A DNA stretch of 64,000 nt, taken from Stenotrophomonas sp. SAM-B (GTDB lineage: Bacteria; Pseudomonadota; Gammaproteobacteria; Xanthomonadales; Xanthomonadaceae). Shown one piece after another: positions 11,604 to 20,590 of this stretch. The translations under genes and the position numbers were made by a program. The stretch's first letter is position 1. Each line of letters begins with the position of its first letter. The stretch spans positions 888,001-952,000 of the forward strand of contig NZ_JABBXB010000001.1 of NCBI RefSeq assembly GCF_013387485.1, given 5' to 3'. The notes under the pieces are model-generated. The model was given only the letters and a program-made list of their open reading frames with translations, was not told the origin of the DNA and made no database searches.

Positions 11604-12332
11604 TTACCATCCCGCCGGGTTGAACTGGTAGCCTCGGCCCCAGATGGTCTTGATCCGGCGGGGCTCGCGCGGGTCGTCGCCGAGCTTGCGGCGCAGCTTG
11701 CCGATGCAGACGTCCACGCTGCGGTCCAGGCCATCGAAGCCGATGCCGCGCACCGCCAGCAGGATCTGGTCGCGCGAGAGTATCTGCCCGGGCTGGCTGG
11801 CCAGCACCCACAGGATTTCGAATTCGGTGGTGCTCAGCTCGATCCGTTGTTGCTCATGGCTCACCTCGCGCTCGGCGCGATCGATGTGCAGGCCGCCGAA
11901 GCTCGCCTTGCGGCGATTACCGCCGGCCGGCTGCTGGCGTCGCAGCAGGGCGCGCAGCCGGGCAAGCAGCAAGCGCGGCTCGATCGGCTTGAGCACGTAG
12001 TCGTCGGCCCCTGATTCCAGCCCCAGCACCTGCTCCACGTCGTCTTCGCAGGCAGTCAGGATCAGGATTGGCACCTCCGAGAACGCGCGGATCTGCCGGC
12101 ATACGTCGATCCCGCCCATGCCGGGCAGCATCAGATCCAGCACCACCACCTGTGGTGACAGGCGCCGGCAGGCGTCCACAGCCTGGTCACCGCGGTGCAC
12201 CGTCACTACGGCGAAACCATGTTCACCCAGGTAGTGCTGCACCAGCTCGCCGAGACGACGGTCGTCTTCCACCAACAAAACCTGCGGCCGCGCAAGGGGC
12301 AGGTTGTCGGGCATCCAATGCATTGCGGACAT
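11604..12332 (-). CDS. OmpR-family response regulator, partner of the adjacent kinase
   Basis: 242 residues. The receiver domain begins VLLVEDDRRLGELVQ, with the phosphorylated aspartate in VVVLDLMLPGMGG and the conserved lysine in DDYVLKPIEPRLL. The C-terminal winged helix (LSTTEFEILWVLASQPGQILSRDQIL to IKTIWGRGYQF) is of the OmpR/PhoB class. AAGGA lies 10 bases before the ATG at 12332, which I take as start; two further in-frame ATGs follow at 12323 and 12314. It is the first gene of the operon with the kinase. RstA-like by sequence style; target genes unknown. Confidence 0.9.
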   Translation of the reverse strand: MSAMHWMPDNLPLARPQVLLVEDDRRLGELVQHYLGEHGFAVVTVHRGDQAVDACRRLSPQVVVLDLMLPGMGGIDVCRQIRAFSEVPILILTACEDDVEQVLGLESGADDYVLKPIEPRLLLARLRALLRRQQPAGGNRRKASFGGLHIDRAEREVSHEQQRIELSTTEFEILWVLASQPGQILSRDQILLAVRGIGFDGLDRSVDVCIGKLRRKLGDDPREPRRIKTIWGRGYQFNPAGW

Positions 12333-12549
12333 CGTCCGGGGTTCCTTGCCGGGAGTGGGCGGTGTCGCCCTGGCGCGGAAGACTAGCAATGGGGCGGGGC
12401 GGAATCGCTGAACCCCGGACAACGGACACCATGCGTCGGCGTGCGGTGGGCGGCGCAGATCACCGGGGCGACTAAGACCATGCGCGATCGGCATGACAAC
12501 GTATGCGTGGCCGCGGGTATTGTCGGGGTTCAACCGGAGGCGATGCGAT

Positions 12550-13851
12550 ATGTCCGAACACGGCAGTCCCGAATCACAGTGGCGCGCGGAGACCATCGCC
12601 GTGCATGGCGGCTACCGGCCCGACCCGACCACGCGCGCGGTGGCGGTGCCGATCTACCAGACCGTGGCCTACGCCTTCGATGACACCCAGCACGGCGCGG
12701 ACCTGTTCGACCTGAAGGTGCCGGGCAACATCTACACCCGCATCATGAATCCCACCACCGATGTGCTGGAGCAGCGCATCGCCGCGCTGGAAGGTGGGAT
12801 CGGTGCGCTGGCGCTGGCGTCGGGGCAGGCCGCGATCACCTACGCGATCCAGACCATCGCCGAAGCAGGCGACAACATCGTCTCGGCCAGCGCGCTGTAT
12901 GGCGGCACCTACAACTTGTTCGCACATACGCTGCCGCAGTTCGGCATTGAGACGCGCTTTGCCGACTATCGCGATCCGCAGGCGTTCGGCGCGTTGATCG
13001 ATGACCGCACCAAGGCGGTGTTCGTCGAGTCGATCGGCAACCCCCGCGGCAACATCACCGACATCGAGGCGGTGGCGAAGATCGCGCATGCGCATGGCGT
13101 GCCGCTGATCGTCGACAACACGGTGGCGACGCCGTACCTGCAACGCTCGTTCGACTTCGGCGCGGACATCGTGGTGCATTCGCTGACCAAGTACCTCGGC
13201 GGTCATGGCACCAGCCTGGGTGGCGCCATCGTGGACTCCGGGCGCTTCCCATGGGCCGAGCACAAGCAGCGCTTCCGTCGCTTGAACGAGCCGGACGTGA
13301 GCTACCACGGCGTGGTCTACACCGAAGCCCTTGGGCCGGCTGCCTACATCGGTCGCGCGCGGGTGGTGCCGCTGCGCAATACCGGCGCGGCGATCTCGCC
13401 GTTCAATTCCTTCCTGATCCTGCAGGGCATCGAGACGCTGGCGCTGCGGCTGGACCGGATCAACGCGAATACCCTGGCCGTGGCCAAGCACCTGCAGGGA
13501 CATCCCAAGGTCGCCTGGGTGAACTACGCCGCATTGCCCGACCACCCCGAACATGCGCTGGTGCACAAGTACCTGCGTGGGCACGGCTCCGGCGTGCTGA
13601 CCTTCGGCCTGCCCGGTGGCCGCGCGGCTGGCGCGCGCTTCCTGGATGCGCTGCAGCTGTTCACCCGGCTGGTGAACCTGGGCGATGCCAAATCCCTGGC
13701 CACGCATCCGGCCTCGACCACCCACCGGCAGCTGGATGCGGCCGAGCTGGAAAAGGCGGGCGTCAGCGAAGACACGGTGCGGCTGTCGGTGGGCATCGAG
13801 CACATCGACGACCTGCTGGCGGACCTCGAGCAGGCGTTGGCCAAGGCGTAG
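12550..13851 (+). CDS. metY: O-acetylhomoserine sulfhydrylase (homocysteine synthase)
   Basis: 433 residues of the Cys/Met-metabolism PLP-enzyme family. The pyridoxal phosphate lysine is K214 in [16 protein letters not shown]. The start is fixed by GGAGG at 12536-12540, nine bases before the ATG; the protein then opens [28 protein letters not shown] as in MetY. The enzyme uses O-acetyl-L-homoserine and sulfide to make homocysteine in direct sulfhydrylation. The length (over 420) and the insertion around residues 255-290 distinguish it from the shorter MetB/MetC enzymes. Monocistronic, closed by a strong terminator. I see no clear SAM riboswitch in the 215-base leader. Confidence 0.9.
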   Translation: MSEHGSPESQWRAETIAVHGGYRPDPTTRAVAVPIYQTVAYAFDDTQHGADLFDLKVPGNIYTRIMNPTTDVLEQRIAALEGGIGALALASGQAAITYAIQTIAEAGDNIVSASALYGGTYNLFAHTLPQFGIETRFADYRDPQAFGALIDDRTKAVFVESIGNPRGNITDIEAVAKIAHAHGVPLIVDNTVATPYLQRSFDFGADIVVHSLTKYLGGHGTSLGGAIVDSGRFPWAEHKQRFRRLNEPDVSYHGVVYTEALGPAAYIGRARVVPLRNTGAAISPFNSFLILQGIETLALRLDRINANTLAVAKHLQGHPKVAWVNYAALPDHPEHALVHKYLRGHGSGVLTFGLPGGRAAGARFLDALQLFTRLVNLGDAKSLATHPASTTHRQLDAAELEKAGVSEDTVRLSVGIEHIDDLLADLEQALAKA

Positions 13852-13859
13852 AGGCAGGA

Positions 13860-13900
13860 CCCACGGCGGCCGGTGCGGGCCGGCCGCCGTGGGGTTTTTT
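13860..13900 (+). terminator. Rho-independent terminator of metY
   Basis: A perfect 14-bp stem (arms 13860-13873 and 13880-13893) with a six-base loop is followed directly by GTTTTTT. It begins nine bases after the metY stop codon. Confidence 0.95.
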
Positions 13901-14018
13901 GGCGTGGCTCTACCGGCAGGGTTAGGATCGGCTGACGATCCCCCAACTGCGCAAGATCGGCCACGCGCCGGGGTGGGGCACGACGCACGCTGAGCGTCAC
14001 CCCGAGATGGAGCCCGCC

Positions 14019-14900
14019 ATGAGCCGCATTGCCCAGGTACGCCAGCGCCACGGTATCGACCGCGTCATCGCCCATCTGCAGGCGTGCCTGCGCGCTGGCG
14101 ATCCCTTGCCCGATCTGGAGGCACTGGCCGCGATCGCGCACCAGTCCCCGTTCCACTTCCATCGTCTGTACCGCGCGCTGACCGGCGAAACCCCCGGGCG
14201 TACCGTGGCCCGCCTGCGCCTGCTGCAGGCGCTGACGCTGCTGGGCCAGGCGGACAGCCGGGTCACCGAGGTCGCCTTGCATGTCGGTTATGAGAGTCCG
14301 CAGGCGCTGGCCCGTGCCTGCCGTCAAGCGCTGGATGCCACGCCGAGTACCCTGCGCGAGGATGCCGGGCTGCGCAGCCACTGGCAGCAGCAGCTATCGC
14401 TGCCGGCGGGTGATCACAGCGCCGACGCGGTCCCCCTACAAGTGACCGTGACCATGCTGGAGCCTTTCGATGTGGTGGCGCTACGCAGGGAAGGCGCCTT
14501 CGATGATCTGGACCAGGCGTTCGGCGAGATTTTCACCTGGTCGGCCGAGCAGGGCTGGGCCGAGCAGTTGCAGCAGCTGGTCGGCATCGCACGCACCGAT
14601 CACCGCGATGTCCCGGTGCGCGAGTGCGTGTTCGACTGCGGCATGGGGTTCGCTCGCACGCCGCACGCGCTGCCGGCACCGCTGCGCGCGCTGACGCTGG
14701 GCGGCGGCGCGTATGCGGTGCTGCGCCATGTGGGCAGCCATGCAGGGCTGGAGGCCGCCACCGACGTACTGCTGCGGGACTGGCTGCCCGAGAGCGGCCA
14801 CACGCTGCGCGATGCCGAGCTGTATTACCACTACCTCGACGATCCGGAAGAGGTCCCTGAGGCGATCCTGCGTGCGGATATCTGCGTGCCGGTCGCGTAG
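14019..14900 (+). CDS. AraC-family regulator with C-terminal GyrI-like ligand domain
   Basis: 293 residues. Residues 15-105 hold the two helix-turn-helix motifs of AraC/XylS proteins (LEALAAIAHQSPFHFHRLYRALTGETPG and VTEVALHVGYESPQALARACRQ). From about residue 125 there is a GyrI/SbmC-like small-molecule binding domain (VTMLEPFDVVALRREGAFDDL to DAELYYHYLDDPEEVPEAILRADICVPV). This order is that of Rob- and TetD-like multidrug sensors. An in-frame ATG at 14007 is possible, but GGAG at 14009-14012 is correctly placed for the ATG at 14019. The gene is convergent with the antiporter gene, with only six bases between stops. Ligand and target genes unknown. Confidence 0.85.
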   Translation: MSRIAQVRQRHGIDRVIAHLQACLRAGDPLPDLEALAAIAHQSPFHFHRLYRALTGETPGRTVARLRLLQALTLLGQADSRVTEVALHVGYESPQALARACRQALDATPSTLREDAGLRSHWQQQLSLPAGDHSADAVPLQVTVTMLEPFDVVALRREGAFDDLDQAFGEIFTWSAEQGWAEQLQQLVGIARTDHRDVPVRECVFDCGMGFARTPHALPAPLRALTLGGGAYAVLRHVGSHAGLEAATDVLLRDWLPESGHTLRDAELYYHYLDDPEEVPEAILRADICVPVA

Positions 14901-14906
14901 CGTCCC

Positions 14907-16610
14907 TCACACCACCGGAATGCTGTGCTGCTGCCTCATCGCGCGGTACGGCGGGGTGGACATCACCATCTCGGCCAGCGAGTAAGCCAGCTCGCGCTCG
15001 GCCATCACCGTGCCATCGGCGCCATGGGCGAGCAGATGCTTCACCTCGGCATCGCTGTGCGCACGTGCCAGCAGGGTCAGGCCGGGATTGAGCGCGCGCA
15101 GCTTGGCCAGCGTCTCACCGGCTTCCAGCGGCTGCGGGATCGCCAGCACGGCGATCTTGGCGCGCTCGGGATGCGCTTCGGCCAGCACGCGGTCGGAGGC
15201 GGCGCTGCCACGGATGCCGGGCAGGCCGGCCGCATGCGCCTCGGCGACGTGTTCCTTGTTGTCGTCGATGATCATCACCGGCACGCCACGGTCGCGCAGC
15301 ACTTGCGCCAGCGCGCTGCCGACGCGGCCGTAGCCGATCACGATGGCATGGTCGTGCAGGTCCAGCGAGGGGCCGGGTGGCAGCTCGGTCTCCACCGTGG
15401 TCGGGGCGGTTTCCTGGTGCTTGAGCAGCCAGCGGTCGAGCAGGCCGAACACCAGCGGGTTGAGCATGATCGAGATCAACGCACCGGCCAGCACCAGCGC
15501 CTGCCCGGTCGGCGGCAGAATTTTCAGGGTCACGCCGAGGCCGGCGATGATGAAGGCGAATTCGCCGATCTGCGCCAGGCTGGCCGAAATGGTCAGCGCG
15601 GTACCGGTCGGGTGGCCGAAGGCACGCACGATCACGAACGCAGCGGCGGACTTGCCGAACATGATGATCGCCGCGGTGGCCAGGACCTGCCACGGGTGCT
15701 CGATCAGGATGGCCGGGTTGAACAGCATGCCGACCGAGACGAAGAACAGCACCGCGAACGCATCGCGCAGCGGCAGCGAATCGTTGGCGGCCTTGTGGCT
15801 GAGTTCGGATTCGTTGAGCAGCATGCCGGCGAAGAACGCGCCCAGCGCGAACGACACGCCGAACAGCATTGCCGAGCCGAACGCCACGCCCAGCGCGATC
15901 GCCAGCACGGCCAGGGTGAACAGCTCGCGTGAACCGGTACCGGCGATGCGCTCCAGGATCCACGGGATCACGCGGCGCCCGACCACCAGCATCACCGCCA
16001 CGAACAGGCCTAGCTGCACGAAGGTCCAGCCGATGCTGGCCAGCACGCTGCCGACGGTATGGGTCTCATTGGCCGCGTCCGGGCCGAACACGCCGGCCAG
16101 AACCGGCATCATCACCAGGGCCAGAACGCAGGCCAGGTCTTCCACGATCAGCCAGCCGATGGCGATCTTGCCGCGCGTGGTCTCCAGCAGGCGCCGTTCT
16201 TCCATCGCGCGCAGCAGCACCACGGTACTGGCCGTGGCCAGCGAGAAGCCGAACACCACGCCGTAGATCACCGGCCAGCCCATCAGGGCCGCCAAGCCCC
16301 AGCCGAGCAGGGTGGCGACCAGGATCTGGCCGATCGCACCCGGGATGGCGATCGCTTTGACCTCCATCAGGTCTTTCAGCGAGAAATGCAGGCCGACCCC
16401 GAACATCAGCAGCATCACGCCGATCTCGGCCAACTGGTTGGCCAGCGCCTGGTCGGCGACGAAGCCGGGGGTGAACGGGCCTACGCAGATGCCAGCAACC
16501 AGGTAACCGACCAGCGGGGACAAACGCAGTTTGTTGGCCAGCGCGCCAAGGATGAAGGCGAGCCCAAGGCCAACGGCCACGATGTTGATCAGGTCGGTGT
16601 CATGGTGCAT
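14907..16610 (-). CDS. CPA2 monovalent cation:proton antiporter, YbaL/KefB type
   Basis: 567 residues. The first 390 are strongly hydrophobic, with 12-13 membrane spans and Kef-type segments (SPLVGYLVAGICVGPFTPG, GVMLLMFGVGLHFSLKDLM, ALGAFFAGMLLNESE). The C-terminal part is a TrkA-N (RCK) regulatory domain with a Rossmann motif (AIVIGYGRVGSALAQVL) and acidic residues for NAD/NADH binding. These proteins export K+ or Na+ in exchange for protons at the inner membrane. I chose the ATG at 16610 because it starts the protein just before the first span; the frame continues upstream to 16667 without family-like sequence. Close to E. coli YbaL by domain order; ion specificity not readable. Confidence 0.88.
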   Translation of the reverse strand: MHHDTDLINIVAVGLGLAFILGALANKLRLSPLVGYLVAGICVGPFTPGFVADQALANQLAEIGVMLLMFGVGLHFSLKDLMEVKAIAIPGAIGQILVATLLGWGLAALMGWPVIYGVVFGFSLATASTVVLLRAMEERRLLETTRGKIAIGWLIVEDLACVLALVMMPVLAGVFGPDAANETHTVGSVLASIGWTFVQLGLFVAVMLVVGRRVIPWILERIAGTGSRELFTLAVLAIALGVAFGSAMLFGVSFALGAFFAGMLLNESELSHKAANDSLPLRDAFAVLFFVSVGMLFNPAILIEHPWQVLATAAIIMFGKSAAAFVIVRAFGHPTGTALTISASLAQIGEFAFIIAGLGVTLKILPPTGQALVLAGALISIMLNPLVFGLLDRWLLKHQETAPTTVETELPPGPSLDLHDHAIVIGYGRVGSALAQVLRDRGVPVMIIDDNKEHVAEAHAAGLPGIRGSAASDRVLAEAHPERAKIAVLAIPQPLEAGETLAKLRALNPGLTLLARAHSDAEVKHLLAHGADGTVMAERELAYSLAEMVMSTPPYRAMRQQHSIPVV

Positions 16611-16662
16611 CGGGGCTCGCAATGTGGGGAATGCCCCGATTTTCACCGATGCGGCTGGATAC

Positions 16663-16685
16663 GGCAAACCGTAGCGTGGTTTGCC
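16663..16685. repeat. Small palindrome GGCAAACC-N7-GGTTTGCC
   Basis: Perfect 8-bp arms around a seven-base loop containing GTAG. The same motif, inverted, recurs at 37978-37996 after kup, so it is a second minor palindrome family in this genome. Confidence 0.6.
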
Positions 16686-16788
16686 TGGGCAGGCACGCTC
16701 ACTCCGGCCCTACGCCGCCGGTTCCAGGTGCACCCTCTTCGGGTCGTTCGTCGTGGCGCCAGTCAGTGGCTGTCTCAACGGGACTGGA

Positions 16789-17679
16789 TCAAACCAGCCG
16801 CCGATGCTGGACCTCTTCAAGTACCTGGGCAGGTTCGGCGACCGTAGCTGCAGCCTGCTGGCGGTCGATCTGCTGCAGTTGCCGGATCGAATCGTCGACC
16901 GAGGTATGCACTGCGGCGTCGATCCCCATATGGGCCCGCCGGTGGGCAGGGTCGTCCAGCGCGCCCTGGATCACGAATACGTTCTGTGAGTCGGAAGAGG
17001 GGCCAGTAGGTTTTCCCAGGACAACGTGGTCAATCCGCTCTAGACCTTGGGCCCGGGCCAGGTTCGCCAGGCTGGCGGCCATGCGCTCGCTGGACTGGTC
17101 AGGCTGCCTTGCCAGGGCTGCGTCCAGCTTGTGGACGCCCTCGATGGCTTGTTGGTGCAGCGACAGGGACGTGTCGCTCAGCGATCCTGCACTGGATCCC
17201 TGCTGCCTGGGTTCCGGCGGAGGCTGCGGGTTCGCCGGGGTAGTGGGCTGAAGGCGTTCTGCCTTGCGGATGGATTCGATCAGTTCCCGGGGCGTATCGG
17301 TGAGCATCAGCTCGCCGGCATCCAGCGTTTGCCCGGTCACCTTGGAGACCGTGGCCGTCGCCCATGACGCGCAGGTGTTGGTGTAGGCCCATGTGACATT
17401 CTCGTTCAGGGCCTGATCGAGCTGCTTTTCCTGCTCGGGTGTCAGCTCGTAGTAGCGGGAGGCCGAAGGGACCAATTCGGCTTCCATTCCTTCGCGGATG
17501 TCAGTTCCAGGCCCATTGTCCGGCACTTCGGAGTGCGCATCCGGCCAGAGGCCGTAATAGCGTGTGTCGCCTCCGCGGGTCACGGAGATCCATGCGTGGC
17601 CATCGATGAGCTGGTTGAGCGAGCCCTGCGTGTTGGGGTCTACATGGCTGTGGATGCCCAGGACCGTTTTCTCAGTCAT
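16789..17679 (-). CDS. Candidate X-type T4SS antibacterial effector with permuted papain-like domain
   Basis: 296 residues in three parts. The N-terminal domain (1-140) has His28 (IDGHAWISV) preceding Cys103 (AYTNTCASWATATVSKVTG); His-before-Cys order is typical of circularly permuted NlpC/P60 or LRAT-like hydrolases, suggesting attack on peptidoglycan or an acyl/amide bond. A proline-rich linker follows (about 146-162). The C-terminal 120 residues resemble XVIPCD, the domain that directs effectors to VirD4 of the Xanthomonadaceae killing T4SS: ARAQGLERIDHVVLGKP, VFVIQGALDDPAHRRAHM, and a final SIRQLQQI with a Gln-rich tail. The lipoprotein gene nine bases upstream is the probable immunity gene. 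There is no signal peptide, as expected for a T4SS substrate. The T4SS genes themselves are not in the window. Confidence 0.7.
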   Translation of the reverse strand: MTEKTVLGIHSHVDPNTQGSLNQLIDGHAWISVTRGGDTRYYGLWPDAHSEVPDNGPGTDIREGMEAELVPSASRYYELTPEQEKQLDQALNENVTWAYTNTCASWATATVSKVTGQTLDAGELMLTDTPRELIESIRKAERLQPTTPANPQPPPEPRQQGSSAGSLSDTSLSLHQQAIEGVHKLDAALARQPDQSSERMAASLANLARAQGLERIDHVVLGKPTGPSSDSQNVFVIQGALDDPAHRRAHMGIDAAVHTSVDDSIRQLQQIDRQQAAATVAEPAQVLEEVQHRRLV

Positions 17680-17688
17680 GGCACACCC

Positions 17689-18114
17689 TTATGGAAAGAC
17701 CTGTTCTTCGCCGTCGGCGAAAACCATCACAACGCGAGGCGCCAACAGCGGAATATCCTGCACCGCAGGCTTGGGCGGGCCAGGCACGATGTGACGACGC
17801 AGCATGGTCGCGCAGTCACCAGAAATCGGACACCGGTCGATGACGATCTTCATGATGTCTGCCTCGACAACGTAGCTGATTCCCGCGGCGTAATACATGC
17901 TTTCAAGTGGATTCTTGAACTGCACCTGGAGGGTGGAGTCGGACACTTTGGTCACCACGACCGGCTCGACGCTTGACTTGGAATAGCTCGGTTTCACGTG
18001 ATCTCCTGCACATCCGGAAAGCGGGACTGCCGCCAGCGCCGCCCATGCGACGGCGCAGCGCACCACGCGGCGTGCGCTGCTGGACAGGTTCAGTGGGAGG
18101 TCTGGGCGATTCAT
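17689..18114 (-). CDS. Lipoprotein, probable immunity protein of the adjacent effector
   Basis: 141 residues with a lipoprotein signal: a basic start, a hydrophobic stretch (CAVAWAALAAVPLSGC) and the lipobox LSGC with Cys at about 35. The mature part is short and beta-rich (EPVVVTKVSDSTLQVQFKNP), with two more cysteines (RCPISGDCATML) that may form a disulfide. No known enzyme motif. It is transcribed just ahead of the effector gene (nine-base gap), the usual order and location for a periplasmic immunity lipoprotein guarding against a cell-wall toxin. The role is inference from this context. Confidence 0.65.
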   Translation of the reverse strand: MNRPDLPLNLSSSARRVVRCAVAWAALAAVPLSGCAGDHVKPSYSKSSVEPVVVTKVSDSTLQVQFKNPLESMYYAAGISYVVEADIMKIVIDRCPISGDCATMLRRHIVPGPPKPAVQDIPLLAPRVVMVFADGEEQVFP

Positions 18115-18164
18115 GCCTGGATTCTGGCATGGCGCCGCGTGTGAAATGCGTGTCGGGGCGCACA

Positions 18165-18191
18165 GTAGTGCCGGCCAGCGGCCGGCACTAC
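18165..18191. repeat. SMAG-type GTAG palindrome
   Basis: A single perfect palindrome starting GTAGTGCCGGCC and ending GGCCGGCACTAC. It separates the TonB receptor gene from the lipoprotein gene. Confidence 0.85.
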
Positions 18192-18196
18192 CCCTG

Positions 18197-20590
18197 TTAC
18201 CACTTGTAGGTCACGCGCCCGTATACGTACGCACCATTGAACCCGTACGGCGAGTAGTTGCTGTACGGCAGCATGCCCCAGGTGGAGTTCTGCAGGTCCA
18301 CGGTGCGGTCCGGGTATTCGTCCAGGATGTTGTCCGCGCCCAGGGTCAGGGTCCAGTTCTCGCTCGGCTTGTAGCTGGCCGAGGCATCCAGCACCCACGA
18401 GGCGTCGTAGGTCTGGTCGCGCAGGGCGGTCGCCGAATTGCGCACGGTGAACGAGCCGTAGCGGGTGGCCGCCAGGTTCAGGTCCCAGCGGTCCGAACGC
18501 CAGGTACCGCTGAGGATGGTCTTGTCGCGCGGGTAGCTGTCCTCGATGCGGCCGATCTCATCGCGGCCGATCAGCGACTGGGTGATGCCCAGCGTGCCGA
18601 ACACCGGCGGCGAGCCGATGAACTTCTTCACCTCGGTTTCGTTGTAGCTGTATGCAGCGGTCAGCTCCAGCGAGCTGGCGGCGAAGGGAATCGTGTAGCT
18701 GGAGACCGCATCCACGCCGCGGGTGCGGGTGTCCACGCCGTTGGTGAAGTAGGAGAACGCAGTGACGCCCGGCAGCCCCAGCCCGGACAGCAGTGCGTTG
18801 GCGGCGTCATTGGTGGTGATGTTGGTCGACAAGACGATGCGGTCGTCGATGTCGATCTGGTACGCATCCACGGTCAGGTACAGCCGATCCACCGGCTGCA
18901 GCACCAGGCCCAGGCTGTACGAGGTCGAGCTTTCGGCCTTCAGCGGGCTGGCACCCAGCGCCTGCGCGGCAGGGCTGGTGGTCGGGAAGGTGCCGCGTTC
19001 GACGAACACGCCGTTGACGATCGTGCTGGTCACCGCCTGGTAGCTCTGCTGGGCCAGCGACGGAGCGCGGAAACCGCTGGAGGCAGTGGCGCGCAGGGCG
19101 ACCTTGTCGGTGAAGGCGTAGCGTGCGGAGAGCTTGCCGGAGAACTTGTCGCCGAAGTCCGAGTAGTCCTCGTAGCGGCCGGTCACGCCGGCGGAGAACT
19201 TGTCGGTGAGGTCGGCTTCCAGCCCGGCATAGACGGCGTAATTGTCGCGGTCGGCGTCGACGGCGTTGAGCGGGGTGAAGCCGCCGAAGCCCTGCGCACC
19301 GCTGCCGGTGTAGGAGTTCAGTTCACCGGCCGACTGCTCCCACTTCTCCTTGCGGTACTCACCGCCGAAGGACAGCGTGACCGGGTAGGCCAGGCCCCAG
19401 TCCAGGGTCTTGGTCACGTCGGCATTGACGATGTTCTGGGTGTACTCCAGCGCGCCGTCGTAGAACGAGCGCGGGCTGTTCACACCGAGCGCGTAGTTGA
19501 TGCTGTTGCGGGTGTGGAAGTCGATCTTGTTGGCGCCATAGTTGTAGCTGACATCCCAGTTCCAGCCGTTGTCGGAGCCGCCCTTGACACCGGCGACCAG
19601 CGAGCGGTCCTTGGAGTACTGGTTGATCTCCGGCACGAAGCCGTCCGGGTAGGTCTGCGCCAGCAGCGGGCCCTGGTTGCTGTTGTTGCGCGAGCGGTAG
19701 AACGCGAACGAGGTGATGTCGCGGTTGCTGGCCATCGCGGTGGCGTAGGCCGAGACGTGGTCGCTGAACTGGAAGCTGGCGTTGGCCGAGGCGGCGGTCG
19801 CATCCACCTGCGGGTCGCCGACCACGAAGGTGGTCTGGCCGATGTTGGGGAAGTTGCCGGTGTTCGGCGCGGTGCCCTGGTACGGGCCGGCCCGGTTGCT
19901 CTCGTCCTGCTGGACGATCTGGCCGGCCACGTGGACGCTGCCGCGGCCGTCGGCGAAGCCGATGCCGGTATCGCCGGAGAGCTGGTACTTGTTGCCGTCA
20001 CCGGCCGAGTACTGGCCGGCGTCCAGCGCCAGGCTGCCGCCGGAGGACGAACCCTTGAGCACGATGTTGATCACACCGGCGATGGCGTCCGAACCGTACT
20101 GCGCCGAGGCGCCGTCGCGCAGCACTTCCACGCGCTCGATCGAGGCGATCGGGATCGCGTTGATGTCCACCGCCGAGGAGCCACGGCCAATGCTGCCGTT
20201 GACGTTGATCTGCGCCGAGGTGTGGCGGCGCTTGCCGTTGACCAGCACCAGCACCTGGTCCGGGGACAGGCCGCGCAGCTGCGCCGGGCGGATGCCGCTG
20301 GTGCCATCGGTCAGCGCCGGGCGCGGGAAGTTCAGCGAGGGCAGGGCGCGGGCCAGCGCGGTGGCCAGCTCGGTGGTGCCGGTGGACTGCAGCGCCTCGG
20401 GGGTGATGATGTCGATCGGCGACTGCGACTCGGCCACGGTACGGTCGGCTACGCGGGTACCGGTGACGATGATGGTGTCCAGGGTGTTGGCCGCCGTGCG
20501 GGCGGGCGCGTCCTGGGCGGTGGCGGCGAAGCTGGACATACCGAGCGCGACAGCTACGGCGGCGGCGAGCGTACTGGTCTTGCGGTTCAT
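18197..20590 (-). CDS. TonB-dependent outer-membrane receptor
   Basis: 797 residues. Signal peptide MNRKTSTLAAAVAVALGMSSFAATAQ, then a TonB box-like stretch (TLDTIIVTGTRV) and a plug domain with the classic motifs LRGLSPDQVLVLVNGKRR, IASIERVEVLRDGASAQYGSDAIAGVINIVLK. The remaining 600 residues are a 22-strand barrel ending in an aromatic C-terminus (YVYGRVTYKW). The start at 20590 gives the proper signal peptide with GGAG ten bases before it; the frame is open further upstream only because stops are absent. It belongs to the large CirA/TBDT set abundant in Xanthomonadaceae. Substrate unknown: no siderophore gene or regulator sits next to it. Confidence 0.9.
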   Translation of the reverse strand: MNRKTSTLAAAVAVALGMSSFAATAQDAPARTAANTLDTIIVTGTRVADRTVAESQSPIDIITPEALQSTGTTELATALARALPSLNFPRPALTDGTSGIRPAQLRGLSPDQVLVLVNGKRRHTSAQINVNGSIGRGSSAVDINAIPIASIERVEVLRDGASAQYGSDAIAGVINIVLKGSSSGGSLALDAGQYSAGDGNKYQLSGDTGIGFADGRGSVHVAGQIVQQDESNRAGPYQGTAPNTGNFPNIGQTTFVVGDPQVDATAASANASFQFSDHVSAYATAMASNRDITSFAFYRSRNNSNQGPLLAQTYPDGFVPEINQYSKDRSLVAGVKGGSDNGWNWDVSYNYGANKIDFHTRNSINYALGVNSPRSFYDGALEYTQNIVNADVTKTLDWGLAYPVTLSFGGEYRKEKWEQSAGELNSYTGSGAQGFGGFTPLNAVDADRDNYAVYAGLEADLTDKFSAGVTGRYEDYSDFGDKFSGKLSARYAFTDKVALRATASSGFRAPSLAQQSYQAVTSTIVNGVFVERGTFPTTSPAAQALGASPLKAESSTSYSLGLVLQPVDRLYLTVDAYQIDIDDRIVLSTNITTNDAANALLSGLGLPGVTAFSYFTNGVDTRTRGVDAVSSYTIPFAASSLELTAAYSYNETEVKKFIGSPPVFGTLGITQSLIGRDEIGRIEDSYPRDKTILSGTWRSDRWDLNLAATRYGSFTVRNSATALRDQTYDASWVLDASASYKPSENWTLTLGADNILDEYPDRTVDLQNSTWGMLPYSNYSPYGFNGAYVYGRVTYKW

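Noticed and set aside
12333..12549. SAM-type riboswitch ahead of metY
   Set aside because: No recognisable conserved core or paired layout could be found by eye in the leader.
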